A stretch of 48,509 bases of DNA from Roseburia sp. CAG:303 (lineage in GTDB: Bacteria > Bacillota > Clostridia > Lachnospirales > Lachnospiraceae): positions 4,907 through 53,415 of the forward strand of contig FR900146.1 of the NCBI GenBank assembly GCA_000437755.1, written 5' to 3'. The first letter of the stretch is position 1. The number at the start of each line of letters is the position of its first letter. The translations under genes were made by a program, and so were the position numbers. Below the pieces are notes generated by a model, which saw nothing but the letters and a program-made list of their open reading frames with translations, was not told the origin of the DNA and did not search any database. This document shows, one piece after another, positions 34,997 through 43,969 of the stretch.

Positions 34997-35524
34997 ATGA
35001 AATTTACTATTTCAGGCAGAAACATCGAAGTTACTGAAGGATTAAAGACAGCTGTGGAGGATAAGATTGGAAAACTTGAGAAATATTTCTCTCCCGACAC
35101 AGAAGCAATTGTGACATTATCTGTAGAAAAGGATAGACAGAAGATTGAAGTTACAATCCCGGTGAAAGGAAATATCATCAGAGCAGAACAGAGCAGCAGT
35201 GATATGTATGTATCAATTGATCTTGTAGAAGAGGTAATTGAGCGTCAGTTAAAGAAATATAAGAATAAACTGATTGATAAGAAACATGGCAGGGAAGGGT
35301 TCTCAGCAGAATATCTTGAGAAAGAATATGAAGAAGATGACAGTGTAAAGATTGTCAGAACCAAGAGATTTGCAGTAAAACCTATGGATCCGGAAGAAGC
35401 ATGTGTTCAGATGGAACTTTTGGGACATAATTTCTTTGTATTCTTTAATTCAGAAACAGAAGAGGTCAATGTAGTATATAAACGTAAAGGTAATACATAT
35501 GGTCTGATTGAACCGGAATTTTAA
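34997..35524 (+). CDS. hpf: Ribosome hibernation-promoting factor, long form
   Basis: About 175 residues. The N-terminal domain (about 1-100, KFTISGRNIEVTEGLK) binds the 30S decoding centre; the C-terminal domain (about 120-175, IVRTKRFAVKPMDPEEACVQ) is the dimerisation module of long HPF, which pairs 70S ribosomes into 100S in starved cells. A GTG at 34988 is in frame, but AAAGGAG overlaps it and is ideally spaced to ATG 34997. It is monocistronic with its own promoter and terminator. The upstream DnaA-box cluster could affect its expression. Confidence 0.95.
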   Translation: MKFTISGRNIEVTEGLKTAVEDKIGKLEKYFSPDTEAIVTLSVEKDRQKIEVTIPVKGNIIRAEQSSSDMYVSIDLVEEVIERQLKKYKNKLIDKKHGREGFSAEYLEKEYEEDDSVKIVRTKRFAVKPMDPEEACVQMELLGHNFFVFFNSETEEVNVVYKRKGNTYGLIEPEF

Positions 35525-35549
35525 GAATTAATCTTTTTTAATAACGAGA

Positions 35550-35585
35550 GATATCGCTGCAGTTTAGCTGTGGCGATATTTTTTG
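35550..35585 (+). terminator. Intrinsic terminator of hpf
   Basis: ATATCGC pairs with GCGATAT around an inner CAG/CTG helix, followed by TTTTTT. Confidence 0.85.
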
Positions 35586-35636
35586 CGTTCCGCAGGTTTT
35601 CTGAAAACCCCGGTCATGAGGCGGAGTAATTCATAC

Positions 35637-35665
35637 TTGCAATATTTAAGTGTTAAAGGTATAAT
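35637..35665 (+). promoter_or_regulatory. tex promoter
   Basis: TTGCAA (35637-35642) and TATAAT (35660-35665), spacer 17 bases, about 60 bases before the gene. Confidence 0.7.
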
Positions 35666-35721
35666 TTAGATAAATATTCTGATATTTTTTTGAATTAAAA
35701 TCTTGAAAAATCAGAATAAGT

Positions 35722-37899
35722 ATGATGAAAGAAACAGGGAAAAACATGAATATTACAAAGAAAATAAGCGAAGAATTAAAGATTCAGTTATGGCAGGCAG
35801 AAGCTGCAGTAAATCTGATTGACGAAGGAAATACCATTCCGTTTATTGCACGTTATCGTAAGGAAAAGACTGGCTCATTAAATGATGAAGTCCTGAGAAA
35901 TCTTGATGAGAGATTAAAGTATCTGAGAAATCTCGAGGAACGAAAAGAAGCGGTGCTTGTTTCCATTGAAGAGCAGGGAAAACTGACTGATGAATTAAAG
36001 CAGCAGATTATGCAGGCGGAAACACTGGTGGCTGTGGAAGATTTATACCGTCCTTATAAACAGAAGAAGAGAACGAGGGCAACGATTGCTAAAGAAAAAG
36101 GACTGGATTCCCTTGCAAAAGATATTCTTGGGCAGAAGATAACAGGAACTGTATCAGAAGAGGCGGAAAAATATATTTCAGAAGAAAAAGGAGTGCTTTC
36201 CGCACAGGAGGCGGTACAGGGGGCGGAAGATATTATTGCAGAATATATCTCCGATCAGGCAGAGTACAGAACCTATATCCGGAAGAACGTCTGGAAGGAC
36301 GGACTTGTCGTGGCGAAGGCAAAGGAAGAAAATACGGAATCCGTATATGAGATGTATTATGATTTTACAGAGCCGGTCAACCGGATTGCGGGGCATAGAA
36401 TACTGGCGATTAACCGTGGAGAAAATGAAAAGATTCTCACTGTGAAAATAGAAGCAGATGAGGAAAAAATGCTGAACTATCTGTATAAGAAAGTCATTAC
36501 CGGAAAAAATGCAGAAACAGAAACAGTGTTAAAAGAAGCCGTGGCAGACGGCTATAAAAGATTGATTTTCCCGGCGATTGAAAGAGAAATCAGGAATATG
36601 CTGACAGAAACAGCGGAAGATAATGCCATCAAGGTATTCGGAAAGAATCTGGAACAGTTACTGCTGCAGCCGCCGATTACCGGGCAGGTTGTGCTTGGCT
36701 GGGATCCGGCATTCCGTACCGGATGTAAACTGGCAGTTGTAGATCCGACCGGAAAAGTGCTTGACACCACGATTGTTTATGCAACGGCAGAATCCAAGAG
36801 CAAAGAAAAACAGTCCAAAGAAGTATTAAAGAAACTGATTAAGAAATATGGAATTACACTGATTTCACTTGGGAATGGAACGGCATCCAGGGAATCAGAG
36901 AAATTTATCGTAGAATTAATAAAAGAAATCGATGAAAATGTGCAATATGTCATTGTAAGCGAGGCGGGAGCATCCGTCTATTCGGCAAGTAAACTTGCAA
37001 CCGAAGAATTTCCGGATTTTGATGTTGCACAGAGAAGTGCGGTTTCCATTGCAAGAAGACTTCAGGATCCGCTGGCAGAACTGGTAAAGATCGATCCAAA
37101 ATCCATCGGTGTTGGTCAGTATCAGCATGATATGAACCAGAAAAAGCTGGGAGAAGCATTAACCTGCGTAGTAGAAGACTGTGTCAACCGGGTCGGTGTT
37201 GATCTGAATACGGCTTCGGCGAGCCTGTTGGAATATGTTTCCGGAATCAGTAAGACGGTCGCCAGAAATATCGTTGTATACAGAGAAGAAAACGGCCGGT
37301 TTACAAACAGAAAGCAATTATTGAAAGTTGCAAAATTAGGACCGAAAGCATATGAGCAGTGTGCCGGATTTTTACGGATTTCAGGAGGAGAAAATCCGCT
37401 TGATAATACAAGTGTTCATCCGGAAAGTTATGAAGCGGCACAGAAACTTCTGAAAAAACTCGGATTCGATGAAGAAGCAGTGAGGGAAGGCAATCTTGTC
37501 GGACTGTCATTCATGATCCGGAATAAAGAAAAGATGGCACAGGAACTTGGAATTGGGGAAATCACACTTTCTGATATTATAAAAGAACTGGAAAAGCCGG
37601 GAAGAGATCCGAGAGATGAGATGCCAAAACCGGTATTAAAATCAGATATTTTGGAAATCACTGATTTAAAACCGGGTATGCTCTTAAAGGGAACGGTAAG
37701 AAATGTAATAGATTTTGGTGCATTTGTGGATATCGGTGTACATCAGGACGGACTGGTCCATATATCCCAGATGACGGATAAATACATCAAACATCCGTTA
37801 GAAGCAGTTTCTGTGGGAGATATCGTCGATGTTGCGGTGCTGAGTGTTGATGTTGCCAAAAAACGGATACAGCTTACTATGAAAGGAATACACAAATAA
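35722..37899 (+). CDS. tex: Tex-family RNA-binding transcription accessory protein
   Basis: A 725-residue cytoplasmic nucleic-acid-binding protein. The N-terminal helical part has NTIPFIARYRKEKTGSLND (about 38-56), the YqgF RNase-H-like fold covers about 325-450 (GWDPAFRTGCKLAVVD), helix-hairpin-helix motifs cover about 490-560 (LNTASASLLEYVSGIS), and the S1 RNA-binding domain covers about 650-722 (GTVRNVIDFGAFVDIG). Three close in-frame ATGs exist (35722, 35725, 35746); none has a strong ribosome site, and 35746 would give the usual short N-terminus. First gene of a long + strand run to tsaE and beyond. Confidence 0.95.
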   Translation: MMKETGKNMNITKKISEELKIQLWQAEAAVNLIDEGNTIPFIARYRKEKTGSLNDEVLRNLDERLKYLRNLEERKEAVLVSIEEQGKLTDELKQQIMQAETLVAVEDLYRPYKQKKRTRATIAKEKGLDSLAKDILGQKITGTVSEEAEKYISEEKGVLSAQEAVQGAEDIIAEYISDQAEYRTYIRKNVWKDGLVVAKAKEENTESVYEMYYDFTEPVNRIAGHRILAINRGENEKILTVKIEADEEKMLNYLYKKVITGKNAETETVLKEAVADGYKRLIFPAIEREIRNMLTETAEDNAIKVFGKNLEQLLLQPPITGQVVLGWDPAFRTGCKLAVVDPTGKVLDTTIVYATAESKSKEKQSKEVLKKLIKKYGITLISLGNGTASRESEKFIVELIKEIDENVQYVIVSEAGASVYSASKLATEEFPDFDVAQRSAVSIARRLQDPLAELVKIDPKSIGVGQYQHDMNQKKLGEALTCVVEDCVNRVGVDLNTASASLLEYVSGISKTVARNIVVYREENGRFTNRKQLLKVAKLGPKAYEQCAGFLRISGGENPLDNTSVHPESYEAAQKLLKKLGFDEEAVREGNLVGLSFMIRNKEKMAQELGIGEITLSDIIKELEKPGRDPRDEMPKPVLKSDILEITDLKPGMLLKGTVRNVIDFGAFVDIGVHQDGLVHISQMTDKYIKHPLEAVSVGDIVDVAVLSVDVAKKRIQLTMKGIHK

Positions 37900-37900
37900 C

Positions 37901-38401
37901 ATGGATTTAAAAATAGATACAAAGATAACAGAGAAAGAATTATTCCATTTCCTGATGTATCATACCTATTCTTCTGTCTGGGGATTTACCGGGATTATCA
38001 TCAGTATCTGTGCAATGCTGGCATTTATCCAGCTGTGTTATATGCATGGCGACGGATTGTCCAAAACCTGTATGCTGATTACGGCATTATTATTTCTGGT
38101 AGTGCAGCCACTCCGGCTTAATATCCAGTCAAAAAGAATGATGGAGAATGACAGGGGATACCAGGAACCAGTGCAGTATGTTTTTTCGCAGCGAGGTATT
38201 TCAATCAGCCAGGGTGAAGACACGGCATTTTATGCATGGGCAGAAGTGCAGAAAGTGATTTCTACGAAAAAAATAATAGCCATATATGTTGGAAAAAAGA
38301 AAGTGTTTAAATTATCCTGCAGGGATGTCGCAGACAAATATGACGATTTAAAGGAAATAGTCCGGAATTATGCAGTTCAGGCGGCGATCCGGATGAAATA
38401 G
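37901..38401 (+). CDS. YcxB-like small membrane protein
   Basis: 166 residues. An N-terminal stretch of about 25 residues, two membrane helices (about 28-47 and 52-68) and a C-terminal soluble part (about 85-160) with FSQRGISISQGEDTAFYAWA and the VQKVISTKKIIAIYVGKKKVF strand pattern seen in YcxB-like and PH-like small membrane proteins. Function unknown. It begins one base after the tex stop and ends just before tsaE, so it belongs to the same transcript. Confidence 0.7.
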   Translation: MDLKIDTKITEKELFHFLMYHTYSSVWGFTGIIISICAMLAFIQLCYMHGDGLSKTCMLITALLFLVVQPLRLNIQSKRMMENDRGYQEPVQYVFSQRGISISQGEDTAFYAWAEVQKVISTKKIIAIYVGKKKVFKLSCRDVADKYDDLKEIVRNYAVQAAIRMK

Positions 38402-38410
38402 GAGATGGAT

Positions 38411-38857
38411 ATGAAATCAGAAAGAGAAGTTCAGGTTTATGAAACAAATTCGCCGGACGAAACATATGAAATTGGAAAACAGATGGCGCAGAAGGCAGAG
38501 GCAGGGACGGTATTCTGTCTTGATGGAGATCTCGGTGTGGGAAAAACCGTATTTACACAGGGATTTGCAGCCGGACTTGGAATTGAAGAACCGGTAAACA
38601 GTCCTACGTTTACGATTGTACAGGTGTACACTCAGGGAAGACTTCCGTTCTATCATTTTGATGTATACAGAATCAGTGATATCGATGAAATGTATGAGAT
38701 TGGGTGCGAAGAATATTTTTACGGGGAAGGTGTGTGCTTTGTTGAGTGGGCACAGCTGATTCGGGAAATGATACCGGAAAATGCAGTTACGATAACCATA
38801 GAGAAGGATCTGGAAAAAGGATTTGATTACCGGAAAATTACAATCTCCAAAGGCTGA
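38411..38857 (+). CDS. tsaE: tRNA t6A biosynthesis ATPase TsaE
   Basis: About 148 residues. P-loop ATPase that drives the TsaB-TsaD complex in making threonylcarbamoyladenosine at tRNA position 37. Walker A GDLGVGKT lies near residue 39, NSPTFTIVQVY near 62, YHFDVYRI near 77 and VEWAQLI near 107, all classic TsaE features. ATG 38405 is in frame but overlaps the TAGGAG ribosome site, so ATG 38411 is preferred. Confidence 0.93.
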   Translation: MKSEREVQVYETNSPDETYEIGKQMAQKAEAGTVFCLDGDLGVGKTVFTQGFAAGLGIEEPVNSPTFTIVQVYTQGRLPFYHFDVYRISDIDEMYEIGCEEYFYGEGVCFVEWAQLIREMIPENAVTITIEKDLEKGFDYRKITISKG

Positions 38858-38881
38858 TTTGGGGAAAAGGAGGATTAAGAA

Positions 38882-39592
38882 ATGACGATATTGGCAATAG
38901 AGTCGTCTTCCCTGGTTGCTTCCGTGGCAATTACAGAAGATGATGTTATGATTGCGGAGTATACCATAGATTATAAAAAGACACATTCCCAGACATTGCT
39001 TCCAATGATTGATGAAATGTGCCGGATGACGGACTTTCAACTGGAGAAAATTGATGCGATCGCAGTTTCGGCAGGTCCTGGTTCATTTACCGGGCTGAGA
39101 ATAGGAAGTGCCACCGCAAAGGGACTTGGGCTTGCGTTAAAGAAACCTCTCATTCATGTTCCTACCGTGGAAGCTATGGCATATAATTTCTATGATACGG
39201 AAAAGTATATTGTACCAATTATGGATGCAAGAAGAAATCAGGTATATACCGGGATTTATACAAGCCATGAAGGAAATGTGGAAGAAGTGGTGGGGCAGTG
39301 TATTCTTCCAATGGATGAATTGATTGAAAAAATCAAACAATCTGAAAAAGAAGTAATATTCCTTGGAGACGGTGTCCCTGTATTTGCTGGAAAAATCAAA
39401 GAAGAACTCGGAGAGAAAGCATTTTTTGCACCAGCACAGATGAACAGGCAGAAGGCAGGTTCGGTGGCACAGGCGGGAAAAAGGTATTTTGAAGAAGGAA
39501 AAACAGAAACAGCAGCAGAACATGCACCGGATTATCTGAGACCATCCCAGGCAGAAAGAGAACGAAATCAGAAAAATGATGAAAGAAAATAG
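38882..39592 (+). CDS. tsaB: tRNA t6A biosynthesis protein TsaB
   Basis: A 236-residue ASKHA-fold protein, the scaffold partner of TsaD. ILAIESSSLVASVAI opens the fold, and AVSAGPGSFTGLRIGSATAKG (about 61-80, interrupted here by description only) is the TsaB signature. MDARRNQVYTGIY is also typical. It lies 24 bases after tsaE with a GGAGG site and overlaps rimI. Confidence 0.93.
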   Translation: MTILAIESSSLVASVAITEDDVMIAEYTIDYKKTHSQTLLPMIDEMCRMTDFQLEKIDAIAVSAGPGSFTGLRIGSATAKGLGLALKKPLIHVPTVEAMAYNFYDTEKYIVPIMDARRNQVYTGIYTSHEGNVEEVVGQCILPMDELIEKIKQSEKEVIFLGDGVPVFAGKIKEELGEKAFFAPAQMNRQKAGSVAQAGKRYFEEGKTETAAEHAPDYLRPSQAERERNQKNDERK

Positions 39593-40049
39593 AAATCAGA
39601 AAAATGAAATACTGATCAGGAAAATGACAATGGAGGATATTCCGGCGGTACATGAAGTTGAGGTGCAGTCGTTTTCTATTCCCTGGTCGGAGAAAGCATT
39701 TGAAGAATCCCTGGGATATTCCCATGCGATATTTCTGGTTGCGGAATGGAATGGCAGCATTGCAGGATATGCCGGAATGTACCAGGTATTCCATGAAGGA
39801 GATATCATAAATGTTGCCGTTGCAGAGAAATACAGAAGAATGGGTGTTGGAAAAGCACTGATGCAGGGAATTATATCGGTAGCTGCCGAAAGAGATATTC
39901 AGGATTTGACACTGGAAGTGCGTGAAAGCAATCAGGCAGCGATTCATTTATACAGCAGCTTTGGATTTATCAGTGCGGGAATCCGGAAGAATTTTTACGA
40001 AAAACCGCGGGAAAATGCTGTTATCATGTGGAAAAAAGACGTAAAATAA
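39576..40049 (+). CDS. rimI: Ribosomal-protein-alanine N-acetyltransferase
   Basis: A 157-residue GNAT enzyme that acetylates the N-terminus of ribosomal protein S18. IRKMTMEDIPAVHEVE, FSIPWSEKAFEESL, INVAVAEKYRRMGVGKALM (acetyl-CoA pyrophosphate loop RRMGVG near 90) and LEVRESNQAAIHLYSSFGF are the RimI pattern. It overlaps tsaB by 17 bases. Linkage tsaE-tsaB-rimI is common in Firmicutes and supports the call. Confidence 0.92.
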   Translation: MMKENRNQKNEILIRKMTMEDIPAVHEVEVQSFSIPWSEKAFEESLGYSHAIFLVAEWNGSIAGYAGMYQVFHEGDIINVAVAEKYRRMGVGKALMQGIISVAAERDIQDLTLEVRESNQAAIHLYSSFGFISAGIRKNFYEKPRENAVIMWKKDVK

Positions 40050-40056
40050 CATATAT

Positions 40057-40141
40057 TGCCACTTCAAATACAATCGTAACTAATATATAATAAAGTATCA
40101 GAACCAAAGAGCTGAAGGATATACTTGAAAAGGAAGTGGCA
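40057..40141 (+). promoter_or_regulatory. Promoter and inverted repeat at the CxxC gene start
   Basis: TTCAAA (40063-40068) and TATAAT (40086-40091), spacer 17 bases, form a promoter candidate. TGCCACTTC (40057-40065) is the perfect complement of GAAGTGGCA (40133-40141), which overlaps the AAAGGAAG ribosome site of the next gene. In a read-through transcript the site could be masked; in a transcript from the local promoter (start about 40098) the left arm would be absent. Confidence 0.45.
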
Positions 40142-40143
40142 TT

Positions 40144-40386
40144 ATGAGAGAATATGATGTAGATAAGACAGTGAAAAAAGTGATATGCAATATGTGCGGA
40201 AAGGAATTAAAAGTAGAAAACGGAGTTGTTGTGGAAGGAAGATATACCTGCGAATACCAGTGGGGATATTTTTCGGAAAAGGACGGGCAGATACATCGGT
40301 TTGATCTTTGCGAAGAATGTTATGATAAGATAACCGCCGGATTCATAATTCCACCGGATATAACAGAAAATCCGGAACTAATCTGA
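40144..40386 (+). CDS. 80-residue CxxC mini-protein
   Basis: 80 residues. Two cysteine pairs, CNMCG (about 16-20) and CEECYD (about 57-62), suggest a single zinc-ribbon-like site, with an extra Cys in RYTCEY. Between them is a GYFSEKDGQIHRFDL stretch. No membrane segment. I recognise no named family, although the layout resembles small zinc-ribbon proteins of Clostridia. It has a GGAAG site and a possible own promoter and stands just before rnz. Confidence 0.65.
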   Translation: MREYDVDKTVKKVICNMCGKELKVENGVVVEGRYTCEYQWGYFSEKDGQIHRFDLCEECYDKITAGFIIPPDITENPELI

Positions 40387-40424
40387 TAAGAATGTAGGGC
40401 ATATCGGAACGGAAGGTTAATAAA

Positions 40425-41336
40425 ATGTTAGATATATGCTTACTTGGAACAGGAGGAATGATGCCGCTGCCCAAAAGATGGCTTACGGCATTAATGACAA
40501 GGTATAATGGGAGCAGCCTGCTGATAGACTGTGGGGAAGGAACACAGCTTGCGATAAAAGAGCAGGGATGGAGTTTTCACCCGATCGATGTGATTTGTTT
40601 TACACATTATCATGCGGACCATATCAGCGGACTGCCTGGACTTCTTCTTACAATGGGAAATGCGGACAGAACAGAGCCAGTCACCATGATTGGACCGAAA
40701 GGACTTGAAAAGGTTGTAAATGCACTCCGGGTTATTGCACCAGAACTGCCATTTGAAATAAAATTCATTGAACTTACCGAGAATGTCCAGACTGTATATT
40801 TAAACGGCTACCGGATAGAAGCATTTAAGGTAAACCATAAGGTAGTTTGTTATGGTTACAATATTGTAATTGAACGTGTCGGAAAATTCAGTGTAGAAAG
40901 GGCACAGGAGGCGGAAATTCCGCAGAAATTCTGGAATTGTCTGCAAAAAGGAAAAAGTGTGGAAGACAATGGAAGAGTATTTACTCCTGACATGGTGCTT
41001 GGAAGTGCACGAAAAGGACTCAAAGTAACATATTGTACAGATACCAGACCGATGGATATTATTGCTGAAAAAGCGGAGGCGGCGGATCTGTTTATCTGTG
41101 AAGGCATGTATGGTGAGAAAGAGAAGATAAAGAAGGCCAGGGAATATAAGCACATGACCTTTCAGGAGGCTGCAAAACTGGCACAGACTGCGCAGCCGAA
41201 ACAGATGTGGCTCACACATTATAGTCCGTCTCTGGTCAAACCGGAAGAATATCTGGAAGAAGCAAGAAATATTTTTACAAGGACATATCCGGGGAAGGAT
41301 GGAAAAAGCATTACCTTGAATTTCGAAGAAGAATAG
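40425..41336 (+). CDS. rnz: Ribonuclease Z
   Basis: A 303-residue metallo-beta-lactamase-fold endonuclease that trims 3' ends of tRNA precursors. The zinc motif THYHADH gives H61, H63, D65 and H66; further ligands are His in FKVNHKV, Asp in YCTDTRP and the late His in WLTHYSPS. This is the short bacterial form. Two tRNA-Ser genes in this window lack an encoded CCA, the kind of precursor RNase Z processes. An AAGGTTA stretch precedes the ATG. Confidence 0.93.
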   Translation: MLDICLLGTGGMMPLPKRWLTALMTRYNGSSLLIDCGEGTQLAIKEQGWSFHPIDVICFTHYHADHISGLPGLLLTMGNADRTEPVTMIGPKGLEKVVNALRVIAPELPFEIKFIELTENVQTVYLNGYRIEAFKVNHKVVCYGYNIVIERVGKFSVERAQEAEIPQKFWNCLQKGKSVEDNGRVFTPDMVLGSARKGLKVTYCTDTRPMDIIAEKAEAADLFICEGMYGEKEKIKKAREYKHMTFQEAAKLAQTAQPKQMWLTHYSPSLVKPEEYLEEARNIFTRTYPGKDGKSITLNFEEE

Positions 41337-41353
41337 GAAAAGGAGGGTAACAT

Positions 41354-41938
41354 ATGAAGCATATAAAAAAACTGGTTACAATTACACTAATCATCGTTTT
41401 GTGCGTATTAATCTATTACCGCTACGCAAATAAGGATAGCAGCAGAGATATTAACAAAGTGGAAAATGACAGTTTGTCAGAAGTTGAAAGAGTATTAACC
41501 AAGAATCTGGATGAATATTATCCGAAGACCCCGCTGGAAGTGGTAAAATTTTTTACAAGAATCCAGAAATGTTATTACAATGAGGATAATACAGATGAGA
41601 TTGTCAATGAATTAGCGGATTTGGCAAAAAAACTGATGGATGAAGAACTTCTGAAGCAGAATCCGGAAGATGAATATCTGGAAGAATTGAAGGAAGAAAT
41701 TGCAGCCTATAAGAAGAGCGAACGTACCATCAGCAATATTATTTTTGATAAAACGACAGATGTTGTTTATTCTACGGTGGAAGGAAAAAAGACTGCTTCT
41801 CTGAACTGTACATACTATCTTCAGACTGGGGATAATGTCACTACAAGTAAAGAAACCTATATTCTCAGAAAAAATGATGATGGACAGTGGAAAATATATG
41901 GATGGAAACTGGATGAACCATCTGAGCTGGAGAAATAA
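41354..41938 (+). CDS. Membrane-anchored extracytoplasmic protein of unknown function
   Basis: 194 residues. One hydrophobic segment (about 7-23) after a short Lys-rich start, then a soluble domain rich in Asp and Glu with strands late in the protein (ASLNCTYYLQTGDNV, WKIYGWKLDEP). No Cys lipobox. The arrangement resembles a small family that often accompanies tsaD in Lachnospiraceae (possibly DUF6715), but I cannot verify that. It has AAAGGAGGG upstream and is 17 bases after rnz, 37 before tsaD. Confidence 0.7.
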   Translation: MKHIKKLVTITLIIVLCVLIYYRYANKDSSRDINKVENDSLSEVERVLTKNLDEYYPKTPLEVVKFFTRIQKCYYNEDNTDEIVNELADLAKKLMDEELLKQNPEDEYLEELKEEIAAYKKSERTISNIIFDKTTDVVYSTVEGKKTASLNCTYYLQTGDNVTTSKETYILRKNDDGQWKIYGWKLDEPSELEK

Positions 41939-41975
41939 CAGCGGATACAGGCCGTTTGAGAAAGAGTGAGAAAAA

Positions 41976-43004
41976 ATGAGTGATAAAGATATACTGATAT
42001 TGGGAATTGAAAGTTCCTGTGATGAGACGGCAGCAGCCGTTGTGAAAAATGGAAGAAATATTCTGTCAAATGTAATTTCTTCGCAGATAGATATCCATAC
42101 ATTGTATGGAGGAGTTGTACCTGAGATAGCTTCAAGGAAGCATATAGAAAGGATTAATTATGTAATAGAAGAAGCATTGGAGAAAGCAGAAGTAAAACTG
42201 GAAGATATTGATGCGATAGGGGTTACATACGGACCAGGACTGGTAGGAGCTTTGCTGGTAGGTGTTGCCGAAGCAAAGGCCATCGCCTATGCGGCGGGAA
42301 AACCGTTAGTCGGGGTTCACCATATAGAGGGACATATTTCAGCAAATTATATCGAAAACCTGGATTTGGAACCTCCGTTTATGTGCATGGTGGTGTCTGG
42401 AGGACATACGCATCTGGTGGTAGTAAGAGATTATGGAAAATATGAAGTAATTGGAAGAACCAGGGATGATGCGGCAGGCGAAGCTTTTGATAAAGTTGCA
42501 AGAGCGATTGGGCTTGGATATCCGGGAGGACCAAAGGTTGACCGGCTGGCAAAAGAAGGAAATGAAAATGCGATTAAATTTCCGAGGGCTTCCGTGGAAA
42601 ATGCCCCGTTTGATTTTAGTTTCAGCGGTTTAAAATCAGCAGTATTAAATTATCTTAATATGTGTGAGATGAAAGGAATGGAAATCAATAAGGCGGATAT
42701 TGCAGCATCATTCCAGAAAAGTATTGTGGATTCCCTTACTACAAGAGCGATGCTTGCCTGCAAAGAATATAATATGAATAAATTTGCCATCGCGGGCGGT
42801 GTTGCATCGAATTCAGCAATCAGAAGTGCGTTTGAACAGGAATGTGAAAAACATAACATACAATTCTATCATCCGTCTCCAATATTCTGTACCGACAATG
42901 CAGCAATGATAGGAGTGGCGGCTTATTATGAATATATGGCAGGGGTAAGACATGGATGGGATCTGAATGCGATACCCAATCTGAAACTGGGAGAAAGAGT
43001 GTAG
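41976..43004 (+). CDS. tsaD: tRNA N6-adenosine threonylcarbamoyltransferase TsaD
   Basis: A 342-residue catalytic subunit that places the threonylcarbamoyl group on A37 of ANN-decoding tRNAs. ILGIESSCDETAAAVV opens the fold, the iron-binding HHIEGH (about 114-119) and CMVVSGGHTHLV, GEAFDKVARAIGLGYPGGP and FAIAGGVASNSAIR are all present. Acts with tsaB and tsaE of the same region. RBS AGTGAG is modest. ispD follows six bases later. Confidence 0.96.
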   Translation: MSDKDILILGIESSCDETAAAVVKNGRNILSNVISSQIDIHTLYGGVVPEIASRKHIERINYVIEEALEKAEVKLEDIDAIGVTYGPGLVGALLVGVAEAKAIAYAAGKPLVGVHHIEGHISANYIENLDLEPPFMCMVVSGGHTHLVVVRDYGKYEVIGRTRDDAAGEAFDKVARAIGLGYPGGPKVDRLAKEGNENAIKFPRASVENAPFDFSFSGLKSAVLNYLNMCEMKGMEINKADIAASFQKSIVDSLTTRAMLACKEYNMNKFAIAGGVASNSAIRSAFEQECEKHNIQFYHPSPIFCTDNAAMIGVAAYYEYMAGVRHGWDLNAIPNLKLGERV

Positions 43005-43010
43005 TTTAGC

Positions 43011-43721
43011 ATGATAGAAAACAGGAAAATTACTGCGATTGTACTGGCGGGCGGCAGCGGGAAAAGAATGAAAGCACAGGTCAGTAAACAGTATATTGAA
43101 TTAAAAGGAAAACCAATACTATATTATACATTGAAAGCATTTGAAGACAGTATTGCAGACGAGATCATTCTGGTTACAGAACAGGGAGAAGAAGAATACT
43201 GCAGAAAGCAGATAGTGGAAAAGTATGGTTTGCATAAGATTAGTAAAATTGTACCGGGAGGCAGGGAAAGGTATCATTCGGTATATTGTGGTCTGTGTGC
43301 CATTGCGACAACGGATATCGTTATGATTCATGATGGAGCAAGACCTTTTGTTGACGAAAAGGACATAGAAAAAATAGCAGGGCAGACAATGCTGGATGAG
43401 GCATGTGTTCTGGCAGTCAGAACAAAAGATACGATTAAAATAGCAGATGGGGATAACTGGGTTGTAAAAACACCGGATCGAAAAAGTTTGTGGCAGGTGC
43501 AGACGCCACAATGTTTTCAGTTCCGGGAAATTTTTGATGCATACAAGTATATTATCGAAAAAGATGAGAATAATATTACTGATGATGCGATGGTTTGGGA
43601 AGCATATTTCAGCCAGCCGGTACGACTGGTTGAAGGAAATTATTATAATATAAAGATTACCACACCGGAGGATCTGATTTTTGCAGAAGCAATCCTGAAC
43701 AACAGGTCGAAAGACAAATAA
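43011..43721 (+). CDS. ispD: 2-C-methyl-D-erythritol 4-phosphate cytidylyltransferase
   Basis: A 236-residue enzyme of the non-mevalonate isoprenoid pathway, joining CTP and methylerythritol phosphate. VLAGGSGKRMKAQVSKQYIE (about 12-31) is the nucleotide loop; IMIHDGARPFV, VKTPDRKSLWQVQTPQCF and KITTPEDLIFAEAIL are conserved. It follows tsaD by six bases and closes the operon. Confidence 0.94.
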   Translation: MIENRKITAIVLAGGSGKRMKAQVSKQYIELKGKPILYYTLKAFEDSIADEIILVTEQGEEEYCRKQIVEKYGLHKISKIVPGGRERYHSVYCGLCAIATTDIVMIHDGARPFVDEKDIEKIAGQTMLDEACVLAVRTKDTIKIADGDNWVVKTPDRKSLWQVQTPQCFQFREIFDAYKYIIEKDENNITDDAMVWEAYFSQPVRLVEGNYYNIKITTPEDLIFAEAILNNRSKDK

Positions 43722-43762
43722 AACCGTAAAATGCAAAAAAAGTAAAAAAATGAAAAAAACAG

Positions 43763-43791
43763 TTGACATATGCTGTAATAAATGATAATAT
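43763..43791 (+). promoter_or_regulatory. tRNA-Ser promoter
   Basis: TTGACA (43763-43768) and TAATAT (43786-43791), spacer 17 bases. A CTTTCG/CGAAAG hairpin lies in the short leader before the first tRNA. Confidence 0.75.
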
Positions 43792-43830
43792 ATCTTTCGT
43801 CGCTGAGCGAAAGCGATAAAAGATATATAT

Positions 43831-43916
43831 GGAGAGATATCGAAGTGGTCATAACGAGGCGGTCTTGAAAACCGTTTGTCCGCAAGGGCGCATGGGTTCG
43901 AATCCCATTCTCTCCG
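43831..43916 (+). tRNA. tRNA-Ser (anticodon TGA)
   Basis: Acceptor GGAGAGA (43831-43837) pairs with TCTCTCC (43909-43915), discriminator G. The anticodon loop CTTGAAA gives TGA. A long variable arm, as in all tRNA-Ser, holds TCCGCAAGGGCG, and the T arm reads TGGGTTCGAATCCCA. CCA is not encoded. Confidence 0.96.
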
Positions 43917-43969
43917 CTCGTTTTGTTGAAAAACAAAATGAATTAATCATCATTATTATTCAGGTAATT

